Source of the DNA: Stomoxys calcitrans
Taxonomy: Eukaryota > Arthropoda > Insecta > Diptera > Muscidae
NCBI RefSeq assembly: GCF_963082655.1
Contig: NC_081554.1
Coordinates: 98,956,273 to 99,020,272, forward strand
Reading direction: 5' to 3'
DNA length: 64,000 bases
Made by a program: the position numbers and the translations under genes. The notes beneath the pieces are model-generated. The model was not told the DNA's origin. It saw only the letters and a list, made by a program, of their open reading frames with translations, and did not search any database. This document shows positions 10,841-21,510 of this stretch, piece after piece. The stretch's first letter is position 1, and every line of letters starts with the position of its first letter.

Positions 10841-12616
10841 TTTTATACCCTCCACCATAAGATGGGGGGTATACTAATTTCGTCATTCTGTTTGTAACTA
10901 CTCGAAATATTCGTCTGAGACCCCATAAAGTATATATATTCTTGATCGTCGCGACATTTTATGTCGATCTAGCCATGTCCGTCCGTCTGTCTGTCGAAAG
11001 CACGCTAACTTCCGAAGGAGTAAAGCTAGCCGCTTGAAATTTTGCACAAATACTTCTTATTAGTGTAGGTCGGTTGGTATTGTAAATGGGCCATATCGGT
11101 CCATGTTTTGATATAGCTGCCATATAAACCGGTCTTGGGTCTTGACTTCTTTGGCCTCTAGAATGCGCAATTCTTATCCGATTAGAATGAAATTTTGCAC
11201 GACGTGTTTTGTTATTATATCCAATAACTGTGTCAAGTATGGTTCAAATCGGTCCATAACCTGATATAGCTGCCATATAAACCGATCTTGGGTCTTGACT
11301 TCTTGAGCCTCTAGAGTGCGCAATTCTTATCCGATCAGAATGAAGTTTTGCACGACGTGTTTTGTTATTATATCCAATAACTGTGTCAAGTATGGTTCAA
11401 ATCGGTCCATAACCTGATATAGCTGCCATATAAACCGATCTTGGGTCTTGACTTCTTGAGCCTCTAGAGTGCGCAATTCTTATCCGATTTGAATGAAATT
11501 TTGCACGACGTGTTTTGTTATTATATCCAACAACTGTGCCAAGTATGGTTCATATCGGTCCATAACCTGATATAGCTGCCATATAAACCGATCTTGGGCC
11601 TTGACTTCTTGAGCCTCTAGAGTGCGCAATTCTTATCCGATTGGAATGAAATTTTGCACGACGTGTTTTGCTATGATATCCAACAACGGTGCCGAGTATA
11701 GTTCAAATCGGTCCATAACCTGATATAGCTGCCATATAAACCGATCTTGGGTCTTGACTTCTTGAGCCGCTAGAGGGCACAATTCTTATCCGATTTGAAT
11801 GAATTTTTGCACGAAGTATTTCGTTATGATATGCAACAACTGTGCCGAGTATAGTTCAAATCGGTCCATAACCTGATATAGCTGCCATATAAACCGATCT
11901 TGGGTCTTGACTTCTTGAGCCGCTAGAGGGCACAATTCTTATCCGATTTGAATGAATTTTTGCACGAAGTATTTCGTTATGATATGCAACAACTGTGCCA
12001 AATATGGTTGAAATCGGTCAATAACCTGATATAGCTGTCATATAAACAGATCTGGGGATTTGACTTCTTGAGCTTCTAGAGGGCGCAATTCCTATCCGAT
12101 TTGGCTGAAATTTTGCATGACGTATGTTATTTTTACTTTCAACAACTGTGTCAAATAAGGTTCAAATCAGTTCATAACCTGATATAGCTGCCATATAAAC
12201 CGATCTGGGATCTTGACTTCTTGACCCCTAGAGGTCGAAATTATTATTCGATATGCCTGAAATTTTGTACGACGGATCCTCTCATGACCATCAACAAACG
12301 TGTTTATTATGATCTGAATCGGACTATAGCCCGATACAGATCCCATATAAATCGTTCTCTCTATTTTACTTCGTGAGCCCCAATGGGCGCAATTCTTATA
12401 CGAATTGGCGGAAATTTTACACAGGTCTCCAACATATAATTGAATTGTGGTCCGAACCGGACCATATCTTGATATCGTTTTAATAGCAGAGCAACTCTTT
12501 TCTTATATCTTTTTTTGCCTAAGAAGAGATGCCGGGAAAAGAAATCGACAAATGCGATATGGTGGAGGGTATATAAGATTCGGCCCGGCCGAACTTAGCA
12601 CGCTTTTACTTGTTTT
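10841..12616 (+). mobile_element. Family A Helentron/HINE-like element, copy A2 (most complete)
   Basis: It starts with TTTTTATACCCTCCACCATAAGATGG, then 'ctaatttcgtcattctgtttgtaac' and a GTCCGTCCGTCTGTCTGTCG block. It ends with ATGGTGGAGGGTATATAAG, the palindrome TTCGGCCCGGCCGAA and a T-rich tail ending 'ttttacttgtttt'. In between lies a tandem array of 153-bp units. It carries no transposase or Rep/helicase frame, so it is non-autonomous. It is inserted in a T-rich tract at the 3' end of mariner copy 1 with no evident target duplication. Confidence 0.85.
11108..12332 (+). repeat. Tandem array with exact 153-bp period
   Basis: The landmark TGATATAGCTGCCATATAAA recurs at about 11109, 11262, 11415, 11568, 11721, 11874, 12027 and 12180, every step being 153 bp. 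Each unit contains 'gatcttgggtcttgacttcttgagcc', 'gcaattcttatccgatt', 'gaaattttgcacgacgt' and 'caaatcggtccataa'. Units in the first half are nearly identical and the right-hand ones are more diverged, suggesting local amplification. Confidence 0.9.
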
Positions 12617-12671
12617 GTATTTTTTTTTTTTGAAAAACTTTCCTATAGCTCTTAAAAAATCAAACTTTTTA

Positions 12672-12957
12672 AATCGGGAAATTGGTTTATATGGAAGTTT
12701 CATCAAAACATGGAACTATATGGTCCATTTGCGATGCCAACCGACCTTTACTAATAGGAAGTATTTTTGGCAAATTTCTTGCGCCTAGCTTACCCTTTCG
12801 AAAGTTGTCGTGCTTTCGGCAGACAGTTGGGCGGACATGGCTAAATCGGCCTGAAATGTCTTGCCGATCAAGAATATTTATACTTTATGGGGTCTCAGAC
12901 CCCATATACGCTGCGTTACAAACGAATGACGAATCCTATGGTGGAGGGTATAAAAAT
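12672..12957 (-). mobile_element. Family A copy A3, second half
   Basis: Reverse-oriented continuation of the element at 9540-9829: 'ggtttatatggaagtttcatc', 'ctttcgaaagttgtcgtgctttcggcagacag', 'gggcggacatggctaaatcg', then the family left end inverted (CCTATGGTGGAGGGTATAAAAA at 12935-12957). Confidence 0.75.
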
Positions 12958-13163
12958 GATATAAAATTGGGTGGTTTTTAAACGATCCTCATGAAATTTC
13001 GCACGAAGGTTTCTCTTAGGTTCTTCAGATTGCTGGTTAATTTCATAGAATTCGGTTTAGATTCATAAGTATCGCCTGAAGCCTACGCAAGCACATTTAT
13101 TAAACAATCTTCTCTTTTCTTTAGTATGGATTTTATTAGACTTTAGTGCTTGGCTCGAAACTC

Positions 13164-13379
13164 TCATCTGATGTCATACAGTTGAAATATTCTCTCAATG
13201 TACCAGTGTGCTGTGCGTTTGATGGCATCCTTTGGTCTATTGTTTAAAATATAAATATTCCCTTTTATTCTAAAATGCTCGACAATGGGCTTATTTTTTC
13301 TAACTAAGAAAAACATTTCCAACAAAGCTTCAGGAAGAGTTAAAGCTTTTTCAAGATATCCTTTTTTATTGGCCTCCAT
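13164..13379 (-). CDS. Unrecognised small ORF, 71 aa, possible exon
   Basis: The minus-strand frame is rich in well-distributed charged and hydrophobic residues (for example RPKDAIKRTAHWYIERIF) and looks more protein-like than neighbouring frames. Immediately upstream on the same strand is a pyrimidine-rich run ending TTTCCTCCCACACAG, a plausible 3' splice site about 7 bases before the ATG. An in-frame TAG directly precedes the ATG, so if real, translation would start here. No family was recognised and no donor site or partner exon was identified. It could be a chance frame. Confidence 0.25.
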   Translation of the reverse strand: MEANKKGYLEKALTLPEALLEMFFLVRKNKPIVEHFRIKGNIYILNNRPKDAIKRTAHWYIERIFQLYDIR

Positions 13380-14212
13380 CTAAAGTCTGTGTGGGAGGAA
13401 ATTTTATAATTTATTTTTCTAATGCTTTTAGCTCTTCAATCGATTTAAATCTTATTTTGTTTTATCACTTAAGCAGCTTTCATTTAAGTTGCTTAAAGAA
13501 AGGACAAAAGATGAAGATATCCAGCCAACATACCAAAATGTCACATTAATTTTATTTATTCAACCTTTGTTTGGGCCCGCTTCTTAAAATAAAAAGCAGA
13601 TGCTTTCCCAAAGCAACCCGGTCGAAGAAGGAATTTCAAATCTTTCGTTGCTACCGACTAAAACTGTTGTTGTTTCAGACAATACTTCCTTTTGTTGCAA
13701 GCGACAGGTGATGCTCAAAGGCTGGTTATTGCTTTGGCATTGGCATCCACAGAAATTAATCCAAAATGGTATTCAGTTGAGTTTGTTTTTTTTTGCTTTG
13801 GTTTGGTGTGACTGAGGCTAGATATAAAAAAAAACACATTTAAATCAACAAAAATTTAATTATAAAAAGCTTTTTTTGGGATGGAGCTGCTTTTTGTTTT
13901 CATCACAATGTGGTGTTTATGTTTTTGGCAAATATTTCAAGATCATTTTTTCTCTCTCTCTCTGGTGGCTGTAATAAGGTTGAGCTTGTTCGTTACTTAT
14001 TTTGATGAAATATGTTGCGAGGCAACACTACTGTGCTGTAGTAGGAGACAGGGTTTGCCCCCCTGTTCGTACATCATAAAGGCGTTCACTTGAATGTACA
14101 AAACTGATTGTTGTAGCTTTGCAAAAGCGAAAACAGCAAACAAACGACTCAGGTTGTATCTGAACAAGTAAGAGGCTCTGCGAGTGAGAATAAGGCAAAA
14201 ATAACAAAAACT

Positions 14213-14578
14213 GTGCAAAAAACAATCGACAAAATGAAGCAGTGGATTGATATTAAAAACACTAAGAGTTGGTTGTTCAGCACTGTTAATTTTCATTTTC
14301 TCTATTTGTGCTGTTCAACAACACAATGGCCCCCACAAAAGTTGCATCCACCAGAGTTACTGACAACTGATGAAGATGACACTGGTGATGCCACCATGCT
14401 CCAGTTACTACTCGAGAATGACGATGATAGAGAACTGAGGGTGCACAATGCTGATAATGCAAAAACTGAACTGAATAGCGAACTAGACAATAACACCATC
14501 TTGCGCTCACAAGGAGAAAAATGCCAAAGAAATGAGAAAGTGTTCAGAAGCAGAAAGGGAATCGCAAAAAAGCCCTAA
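14213..14578 (+). CDS. Unrecognised ORF, 121 aa, acidic, possible secreted protein
   Basis: A plus-strand frame with a hydrophobic stretch at residues 20-36 (WLFSTVNFHFLYLCC), then an acidic Thr/Asp/Glu-rich segment (TTDEDDTGDATMLQLLLENDDD) and a basic C terminus. The hydrophobic part could act as a signal peptide if initiation were nearer to it. No homologous family was recognised and a frame on the opposite strand overlaps most of it. Low confidence. Confidence 0.15.
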   Translation: MQKTIDKMKQWIDIKNTKSWLFSTVNFHFLYLCCSTTQWPPQKLHPPELLTTDEDDTGDATMLQLLLENDDDRELRVHNADNAKTELNSELDNNTILRSQGEKCQRNEKVFRSRKGIAKKP

Positions 14579-15080
14579 AAATGATGAGTTTTTCCATTCA
14601 TATCTTTATGTGTGGTAACTATGGCCCACCAACATATCTCCCTCCAATTCCAGCAATTCCATCGGGCCATCATTATTCATTATGTTGAAGTTTTCTTATC
14701 AATGATGAAGCGAGCAAAAATGGTTTTCTAATATGGCCCTGAAGGTGTGGGAAAAGTACAAAACGTGGGCCATGGGTAAGAATATTTTGGCACACTAATG
14801 ATAGAAGGCAGTTGAAATTTCGCAAGCGCGAATTATGCAACATTAAATTATAGTTTTTGTAGCATCTCCTTTTATTGTTGAACTGAAATAAATTTTAATT
14901 TTTGCGCTTAGCATATGACTACAAGAGTTATGAGTGCTGTTGTTGAATGAATACGCTGCCAGTTATGGAGTAGAACTTTGTACTCTATTGCTGTGGGTAG
15001 TGGGCAACAACAGTAACAATGATCAGATTTTCTTGCTAAGATCAAATACAAAAAGAAAGAAATCAAATTTAAGAAATATT

Positions 15081-15316
15081 GGGTTGCCCAAAAAGTAATT
15101 GCGGTTTTTTTTAAAAGAAAGTAAATGCATTTTTAATAAAACTTAGAATGAACTTTAGTCAAATATACTTTTTTTACACTTTTTTTCCAAAGCAAGCTAA
15201 AAGTAACAGCTGATAACTGACAGAAGAAAGAATGCAATTACAAAGTCACAAGCCGTTGAAAAAATTTGTCAACGCCGACTATATGAAAAATCCGCAATTA
15301 CTTTTTGGGCAACACC
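15081..15316 (+). mobile_element. Mariner-type MITE, about 236 bp
   Basis: The termini are inverted repeats of about 28 bp: left GGGTTGCCCAAAAAGTAATT..., right the reverse complement of ...AATTACTTTTTGGGCAACACC. The interior has no transposase, only a 62-codon fortuitous frame. The terminal motif is the widespread mariner-like GGTTGCCCAAAAAGTAATTGCGG. It is a non-autonomous internally deleted element. Confidence 0.85.
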
Positions 15317-15329
15317 GTGAATTAAAATC

Positions 15330-15418
15330 AAAACAATACCATGTGGTATTTTTAATGCTTTACATTATCCATACCATACGGCATTGGATACCGTTGGTAT
15401 CAATTTTTCGTTGGGTGT
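15330..15418 (-). mobile_element. Fragment of the MITE family at 46889-47480
   Basis: Reverse-oriented end with 'ataccatacggcattgg' and 'ttggtatcaatttttcgttgggtg' followed by TA. It corresponds to the left end of the 46.9-kb element (CACCCAGAGAAAATTGATACC, ATACCATACGGTATTG). Only this end is recognisable. Confidence 0.6.
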
Positions 15419-15737
15419 AGGATTCTGGTATAAGCATTTGTGGTTACCCCCAGGTATGCCAGACGTGACGATTTAATATCATTTTGGCAATTTTTAGCCA
15501 TTAAACGTGGGACGATTTTTTGCTTTAATTCTTAGACACTAACAAATGCATATTCCCTCTAACCACACCCTTGGTACAGTAAAACGGTAAAAATGTGCCA
15601 AGGCACAGTGTTGCCGAATCGAAACATCTTGATAATAACGGAATATCAAAAATTTTGAATTTTTCCCCAAAAATGTCACATTACTATTTCCTTCAAAACT
15701 AATATGATATGAATAATATGAAAAAACATGAGGGTAT

Positions 15738-15955
15738 AATGAAATGCAAATGCAAATTTGCCCATGAATATTCCCTTAAGGAACAGGGGCAAACTTCTCA
15801 CATATCCGATTCAAGTTTAAGCTCAATGATGAGGGACCTCATTTTTATAGCCAAATCTGAACGACGTGCCGTACTGCGACATCTCTTTGGGAAAGTTTTA
15901 ACATGTCATAGTACCTCACAAATGTCACCCCCATTACGAAGAGATAAGCACCACT
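15738..15955 (-). mobile_element. 5'-truncated SINE copy
   Basis: In reverse orientation it has 'tttgcccatgaatattcc...aggaacaggggcaaac', 'gaacgacgtgccgtactgcgac', 'acatgtcatagtacctcacaaatg' and 'accactg', matching the body of the SINE at 41516-41779. The tRNA-like head with boxes A and B is absent, so it is a 5' truncation, the usual outcome of target-primed reverse transcription. Confidence 0.8.
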
Positions 15956-16175
15956 GACAATTGAAACAAATGTTAAATTAGTGTGGTTAGAGATATAGTT
16001 TTCTATTAGGGAGTCTCTTTCGAGAACGGGTCAAATCTAGTATTAAATTATTTCAAAATTTCATTCAAAACAAGACACATGAGGATATCATGAAGTTTCT
16101 GCTCTTAAAACCTAAAAATTATGTACAAAAATTGACTTTAAGGGCAAAATTGGTACAAACGCACCAAGGATTATT

Positions 16176-17440
16176 ATTATACCCTCCACCGTGGGATGGG
16201 GGTATACTAATTTCGTCATTCGGTTTGTAACACCTCAAAATATTCGTCTATGAAAGTATATATTTTCTTGATCGTCATGACATTTTAGGTCGATCTAGCC
16301 ATGTCCGTCCGTCTGTCTGTCGAAAGCTCGCTAATTTTCGAAAGAGTAAAGCTAGCCGCTTAAAATCTTGCACAAATACTTCTCATTAGTGTGGGTCGGA
16401 TGGGATTGTAAATGGGCCATATCGATCCTTGTTTTGCTGCAAGCCATATAAACCAATCTTGGATCTTGACTTCTTGAGCCACTAGAGAGCGCAATTCTCA
16501 TCCGATTTGGCTGACATTTTGCATGAAGGATTTGTTATGACTTCCAACAATTGTGCTAAGTATGGTTCAAATCGGTCCATAACCTGATATAGCTGTCATA
16601 TAAACCGATCTTGTATCTTGACTTCTTAAGCCTCTAGAGGGCGCAATTTTTATTCGATTTGGCTGAAATTTTGTAAAACGACTTATTCCATGACTTTCAA
16701 CATAAGTGTCGAATATGGTCTGAAGCGATCTACAGCTGAAATGTAAACCGAACTCCCGATTATGCTTCATGAACAGGCGTAATTCTCATCCAAGTGGACT
16801 TAAATGATATTGAATGACTTCTATTATGGTCTTCAACATTCAATTCATTTATGATCCGTATCAGACTATAACTTGGTATAGCTCCAATAGCATAACAATT
16901 CTTATCCATTATTCTTTGTTTGCCTAAATAGCTGTCATATAAACGTTCTCCCGATTTGACTTCTAGAGCCTCTAGAGGACGCAATCTTTTCCCGATTTGG
17001 TTAAAATTTTTACTTTACAGTTTTTTGTTACATTCAACATACGTGTCAAGTATAGTCTGAATCGGAGCCTTATATAGCTCCCATATAAACCGACCCCCCT
17101 ATTGCACTTCTTGAGCTCTCCTACAGGGCGCATTTATTGTCTAATTGGCATTGCCAAATATATAATCAGATCTCTCCCATATAATCAGATCTCTCAATTT
17201 TAGTGCTTGGGTCCCTATAGGATTATGCTGAAATTTTGCACAATGAATTCTACTTTGGTTTCCATTATTTAAACCAAGTATGGCCCGAATCGGTCAATAA
17301 CCTAGTATAACTCCAATAGCATAGCATTATCCATTATCCTTCGTTTGCATATAAAGAGATACCGGACAAAGAACAAATGCTATTCATGGTGGAGGGTATA
17401 TGGAATTCGGCCCGGCCAAACTTGCACGTTTTTACTTATT
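16176..17440 (+). mobile_element. Family A Helentron/HINE-like element, copy A4
   Basis: Left end TATACCCTCCACCGTGGGATGGGGG; 'ctaatttcgtcattcggtttgtaac' and 'ggtcgatctagccatgtccgtccgtctgtctgtcg' follow. Internal units are diverged and partly deleted. The right end is CATGGTGGAGGGTATATGGAATTCGGCCCGGCC... with 'cacgtttttactta'. One arm of the terminal palindrome has mutated (GGCCAAA), marking an older copy than A2. Confidence 0.8.
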
Positions 17441-20079
17441 TATGATGTATTATTAATGGTACCCTTACTTTTGTTCTTTATTTTAATTGAAAGGGTTTGT
17501 AAAAAATCAAAGTTTGTATTAAATTTCTGTTAAAATTTGTCCAAAGTGGTGTAGTGGATTCCCAAACTAACCTAATAAAGACTCCATTGCATTTTTGTGT
17601 TTAAGGAAACTTTCAGTAATATTTTCATCCTTATCTTGTGTTTAAAGAACATTTAATTGAAATGATGTCTGTAGATGTTGAATATTTATATATGTATTTA
17701 TAGTTTTATTGAAAGTAAAAGTAAACAAAATCGATCAGCTCTCATTACTTTAGCTTCCAGAGAGTTTCTTTCAACCGTAAAGCTTGACATCTATATGAAA
17801 TAGTCGAATTTTAGGTGTGGCGATTTTCTGATGTTTTTCAAATCACCAAAAAAGACAATTTTGAGGATTTTTTCTTCTCAATTTTGACGTTTTTTCACGA
17901 AAAAGAAGACCTAGCAGGTCTGACTATCCCTCCCGTATTTGTAATTCTTTATACGCTAAAAAGAGAGAGGGAGATTTTTGTTGTCGCACGCAGTGTCCGC
18001 AAGTTGTGTGCTAGAATTCTTCCTCTTTTGCACTATGATTGGTGTATTTTACGTAAAATCAGAAGGATTATAAGAGACAGTGCTGAAATTCTGAGTTTGG
18101 AATTATGTTCAAATGTAGTTGCTAGATAGATGTAGATATTTTATTTAAAAATATCTTAATCTAAATTTTAATTGGTCATTAAAATCAATTTGTATATTTC
18201 TTATTGTATAGATGGAATGTCTAGTTTAACACTTTTTTGTGTGCAATGAAATGTTCTTTTTTATGGTTTCTCGCGATAATCTTCTTTTTTTTATTCTTCT
18301 CTTGTCTTACGCCTTCGAGTATGTCGGTAGAGAATAAGCGTTTATTTTTGCTGGAATTATTTTTGATTTAGCTTGTCCTGTTAAAGATGCGTAACAAAAT
18401 GCTAAAGTTAAAATTTAAATTACAATATTTCTTCTTAGTTCGTGGTATCTACATCAAGTTTCATGGGCAGAGGTATTAAAAAACGTGTCAAAATCATTTT
18501 AAATAAACATAATTACATCAACGATGTAAAACCCAAAGAAAATTTTGAATATTTATGTGGAAGGTTCGATCAACCTGCTGCTGTGTTGTTTTATTTCATC
18601 AACAACAATATTTGCATATTTTTTACGTGGTTTCTTATCCGCACGATACATATGTCTTTCTTTCTTTACGAAGAACAAATTGCTTATAGTTTGTTTTCTA
18701 TCAAAAAAAAAAAAAAAAAGAAAAAGATTACTCAAAACCATCAAAAATGCTTAAATTTTGAGTTTTCATAGAGAGCTTCGCATTACAGTTTTTTGTGTTT
18801 TTGGCATTGTTGTTTTGTTGAATCTGTAGAGAATTTCAAACAATATCCCATAATGAACTGATGCTGAATTAAGTTGAATATGACAACGTTGAATACCCAT
18901 CATAAATGTTTGAAACAGGTTTTCTAAGACCACAATGAAAATATCAGGTGCCACAGGCTGTATGATGTTATGTCTGGACGAATGAAAATCATGGCTTAAT
19001 TAAAACACTTCTTATTTAGGACAAACTACTTGAGTGTGTTACCATTACTGTGAGTTAATTATTTTTGTGAACCATTACCGTCAAATTAGGTTTTTTCTGC
19101 TTTTTTGGCTTTTGTTCAAATATGGATGTACTGTTTTATAAAAGAATGCAAGCAATGACATCATATCAGAGAAATTAAAAGAGTTCTGTTGATATCATTG
19201 CAGATGACAAATTAATTGTTGAGAGAAAAGCTTAGAGCAAGTTGTAAATTGTAATTTAAGCAATTGCTCCCAATACCTCTATAATCCCCAAAAATGCATC
19301 TGCTGTACAGGAATTAAAAAAATTATTATCAAGAATGAGGAAAATATCCTAAAGATAATGAATCATTGAATATGGCAGTTTGGGATTTGTTTAACAACCA
19401 GGCACAGATTTAAAATATTTAGTAGTACACCAACCGGCTATTTAGTTTCAGAGCTTCTCCAGGATTTCAAACCATTTACCACATCATCTTCAGTCCTTGT
19501 AGTCACAATTCTAAGTCATACCATTGGTTAATGGTTCTGGTCACGAATCTACAGCTGTTACAAGACGTTTTTGATCAGAATCATTGAAACTTATCCAGAC
19601 TGACCACGATACTAACTGTATGGAATATAAGACGAGGAACAAGACGAGGCGGTTGTTTCTTTCTTGTTTCTGCCCAGCACTAAAACAATGTCGGCATAAA
19701 ACTGTAAGTTGAGCATTACTTTATGACCTTTCCAAAGCGGCGCAATTGTTCTAAGACGCTTTAAAACACTTGACTCCTGTGGTTATGAAAGCGATGGTTA
19801 GTTTAGGTCAATCTCGTTACAGTATAAAACGGATATAAGCACATCGTGTTAAAGAAATTTTTTCATAAAACCATGTCCATTCATAGATCTTTCAATGAAT
19901 AATAATTTGATGTAAGAAACAATTCTTATAAGAAACAAACGCATTCAGAAATATTTTTAAAGCACTGAAGCTAAAAACTCCACTATGAAAAGTTTTTATA
20001 AGAACATTTTAATTATGAGAAATCGGTATGAATGCATCTGGACATATGGTTTGACAACAACTTCATGGACAAATAAAAC
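17441..20079. other. AT-rich stretch without recognised gene
   Basis: It contains open frames up to about 109 codons (for example 17815-18129 and 18442-18771) with no recognisable domain, and a poly(A) run near 18702-18719. No repeat ends were identified. Confidence 0.35.
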
Positions 20080-21205
20080 CAGTAAGAAAAGACAAAAGTC
20101 GGGCTATGCCGACTTTATAATACCCTACACTTACCTTATAAATACAAAATAGGAACTATATCAAATTCTGAACCAATTTTGATGGACTTCGGCGGATATT
20201 TTCATATGGGCTATTAAACAATCCGTGTCAAATTTCCAACACACATGTTCAATAAATTATAAATTAGGTTGACAAATGACAACATTATTGCGAATTACCC
20301 AAAACCTAACAAACATATATGGAAGCTACATCTAAATCTGAACCGATTTTGACGAAACTTTTTAGATAGGTATTGAGGAAAGAGTTGTGCAAAATATTGG
20401 CAATATTGGTCAATAAGGCGCTTGCAGTGACAAACGGGCGAAATTCATATGTGGGAGCTATATCTAAATATGAACCGATTTGGAACAAACTTCTCAAATA
20501 TTGTATAAGTCGTTGGGAAAAGCGCAAAATTGGCAGGATTGGTCAATAAATGCGCTTGCAATGACCATAGAATGGAAAATCGGGGGATATATATATGTAT
20601 GGCAGCTATATTTTAACCTGGACCGATTTCTATGACATTCACCAGTAATGTCGAGAGTCATAAGAAGATTTTTCCGGAAGTCATCGAGAAAAGCGTTGTA
20701 CAAAGTTTTTGGAAGATTGGCCAATAAATGCGCTTGCAGTGACCATAGCAGTGAAAATCGGACGATATTTATATATGAGAGCTATATCTATTTAAATCTA
20801 TACCGATTTCAATGAAATTCGCCAATAATGTCGTGATTCATAAGAAAATACTTTCTGTCAAATTTCGAGAGAATCGGTTAGCAAATGATTATTTTATTGC
20901 ACTTTTGCTGCAAATCGGACGAACATATATATGGGAGCTATATCGAAATCTGAAACGATTTTTTCCAATTTCAATAGGCTTTGTCTCTAGGATCAGGTGA
21001 AAACTACGACCTGTAGTTGGTACACAAATTAACATGGACGGACGGACGGACAGACAGACGGACATAGCTAAATCGAATCACAAAGTGATTCTGAGTCGAT
21101 CGGTATACTTATCAATGGGCCTATCTCTTTTTCTTCTGGGTGTTACAAACAAATGCACTCAATTATAATGCCCTGTACCACAGTAGTGATGTAGGGTATA
21201 AAAAT
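20080..21205 (-). mobile_element. Family B Helentron/HINE-like element
   Basis: The left side has a hairpin AGTCGGGCTATGCCGACT (20097-20114) next to TATAATACCCTACAC. The right side has the matching inverted subterminal repeat TGTAGGGTATAAAAA (about 21190-21204). With the hairpin taken as the 3' end, the element reads on the minus strand. The core holds repeated units with 'atatatgggagctatatc(g/t)aaatctgaaccgatt' at about 130-180 bp spacing, and near the 5' side a GGACGGACGGACGGACAGACAGACGG block. Architecture parallels family A, but the unit and end sequences differ. Confidence 0.7.
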
Positions 21206-21404
21206 ACATGTACAGACCAAATGTAAGTTGTCATGTGGATATTTGTAAAGCAGTGATGGAACTTTCAGACATTTGCACATTACTTCGAACCCTGCGGGTT
21301 TATGTTGTATACGTAGAAACGTGAACAATACTCGTAAAAGAAAAAGATTTTGTATAAGAAATTAGAGAATTATTACAGAATTATAGCATCTGTATAGGAA
21401 ACAA

Positions 21405-21510
21405 GGAAGAGCGTGCTAAGTTCGACAGGGCCGAATCTTATGTACCCTCAGCCGTTGAGCGCATTTGTCGGACGGACGGACATACCCATCCTATGGTGGA
21501 GGGTATAAAA
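21405..21510 (-). mobile_element. Minimal family A copy (A5), about 105 bp
   Basis: Reverse orientation. It carries only the 3' end ('gcgtgctaagttcgacagggccgaa', 'gtaccctcagcc'), a short GGACGGACGGACATACC block and the left end (CCTATGGTGGAGGGTATAAAAA). All 153-bp units are deleted. Confidence 0.75.

Larger units (their letters stand above)
9832..12669 (+). mobile_element. Mariner (rosa/DD41D-like) copy 1, split by a family A insertion
   Basis: The left terminus AAGGGTGATTTTTTAG and the right terminus (reverse complement of CTCTTAAAAAATCAAACTTT at about 12650-12669) form imperfect inverted repeats next to TA. The element sits in an older reverse-oriented family A copy and is itself disrupted at about 10841-12616 by a forward family A copy. 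The 3' end, 'tgaaaaactttcctatagctc', reappears after that insertion. The internal transposase is a pseudogene with a large deletion and an extra inverted segment. The family is called from transposase motifs shared with copy 2 at 45.4-46.3 kb. Confidence 0.8.
12958..15080. other. AT-rich stretch with two weak coding candidates
   Basis: Apart from the small frames listed at 13164-13379 and 14213-14578, no feature was recognised. The segment 14590-14700 reads as a short Pro-rich frame (CGNYGPPTYLPPIPAIPSG) ending in a stop, which may be chance or a decayed exon. Confidence 0.3.

Noticed and set aside
11108..12332. CRISPR array or protein-repeat gene (regular 153-bp repeats, divisible by three)
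   Set aside because: Repeats are contiguous without unique spacers, stops occur in all frames, and the context is a eukaryotic interspersed element.
14700..14790. Possible neuropeptide-like string near VWEKYKTWAMGKN
   Set aside because: Frame is bounded by stops on both sides, has no leader or dibasic processing pattern that can be followed, and no match was recognised.
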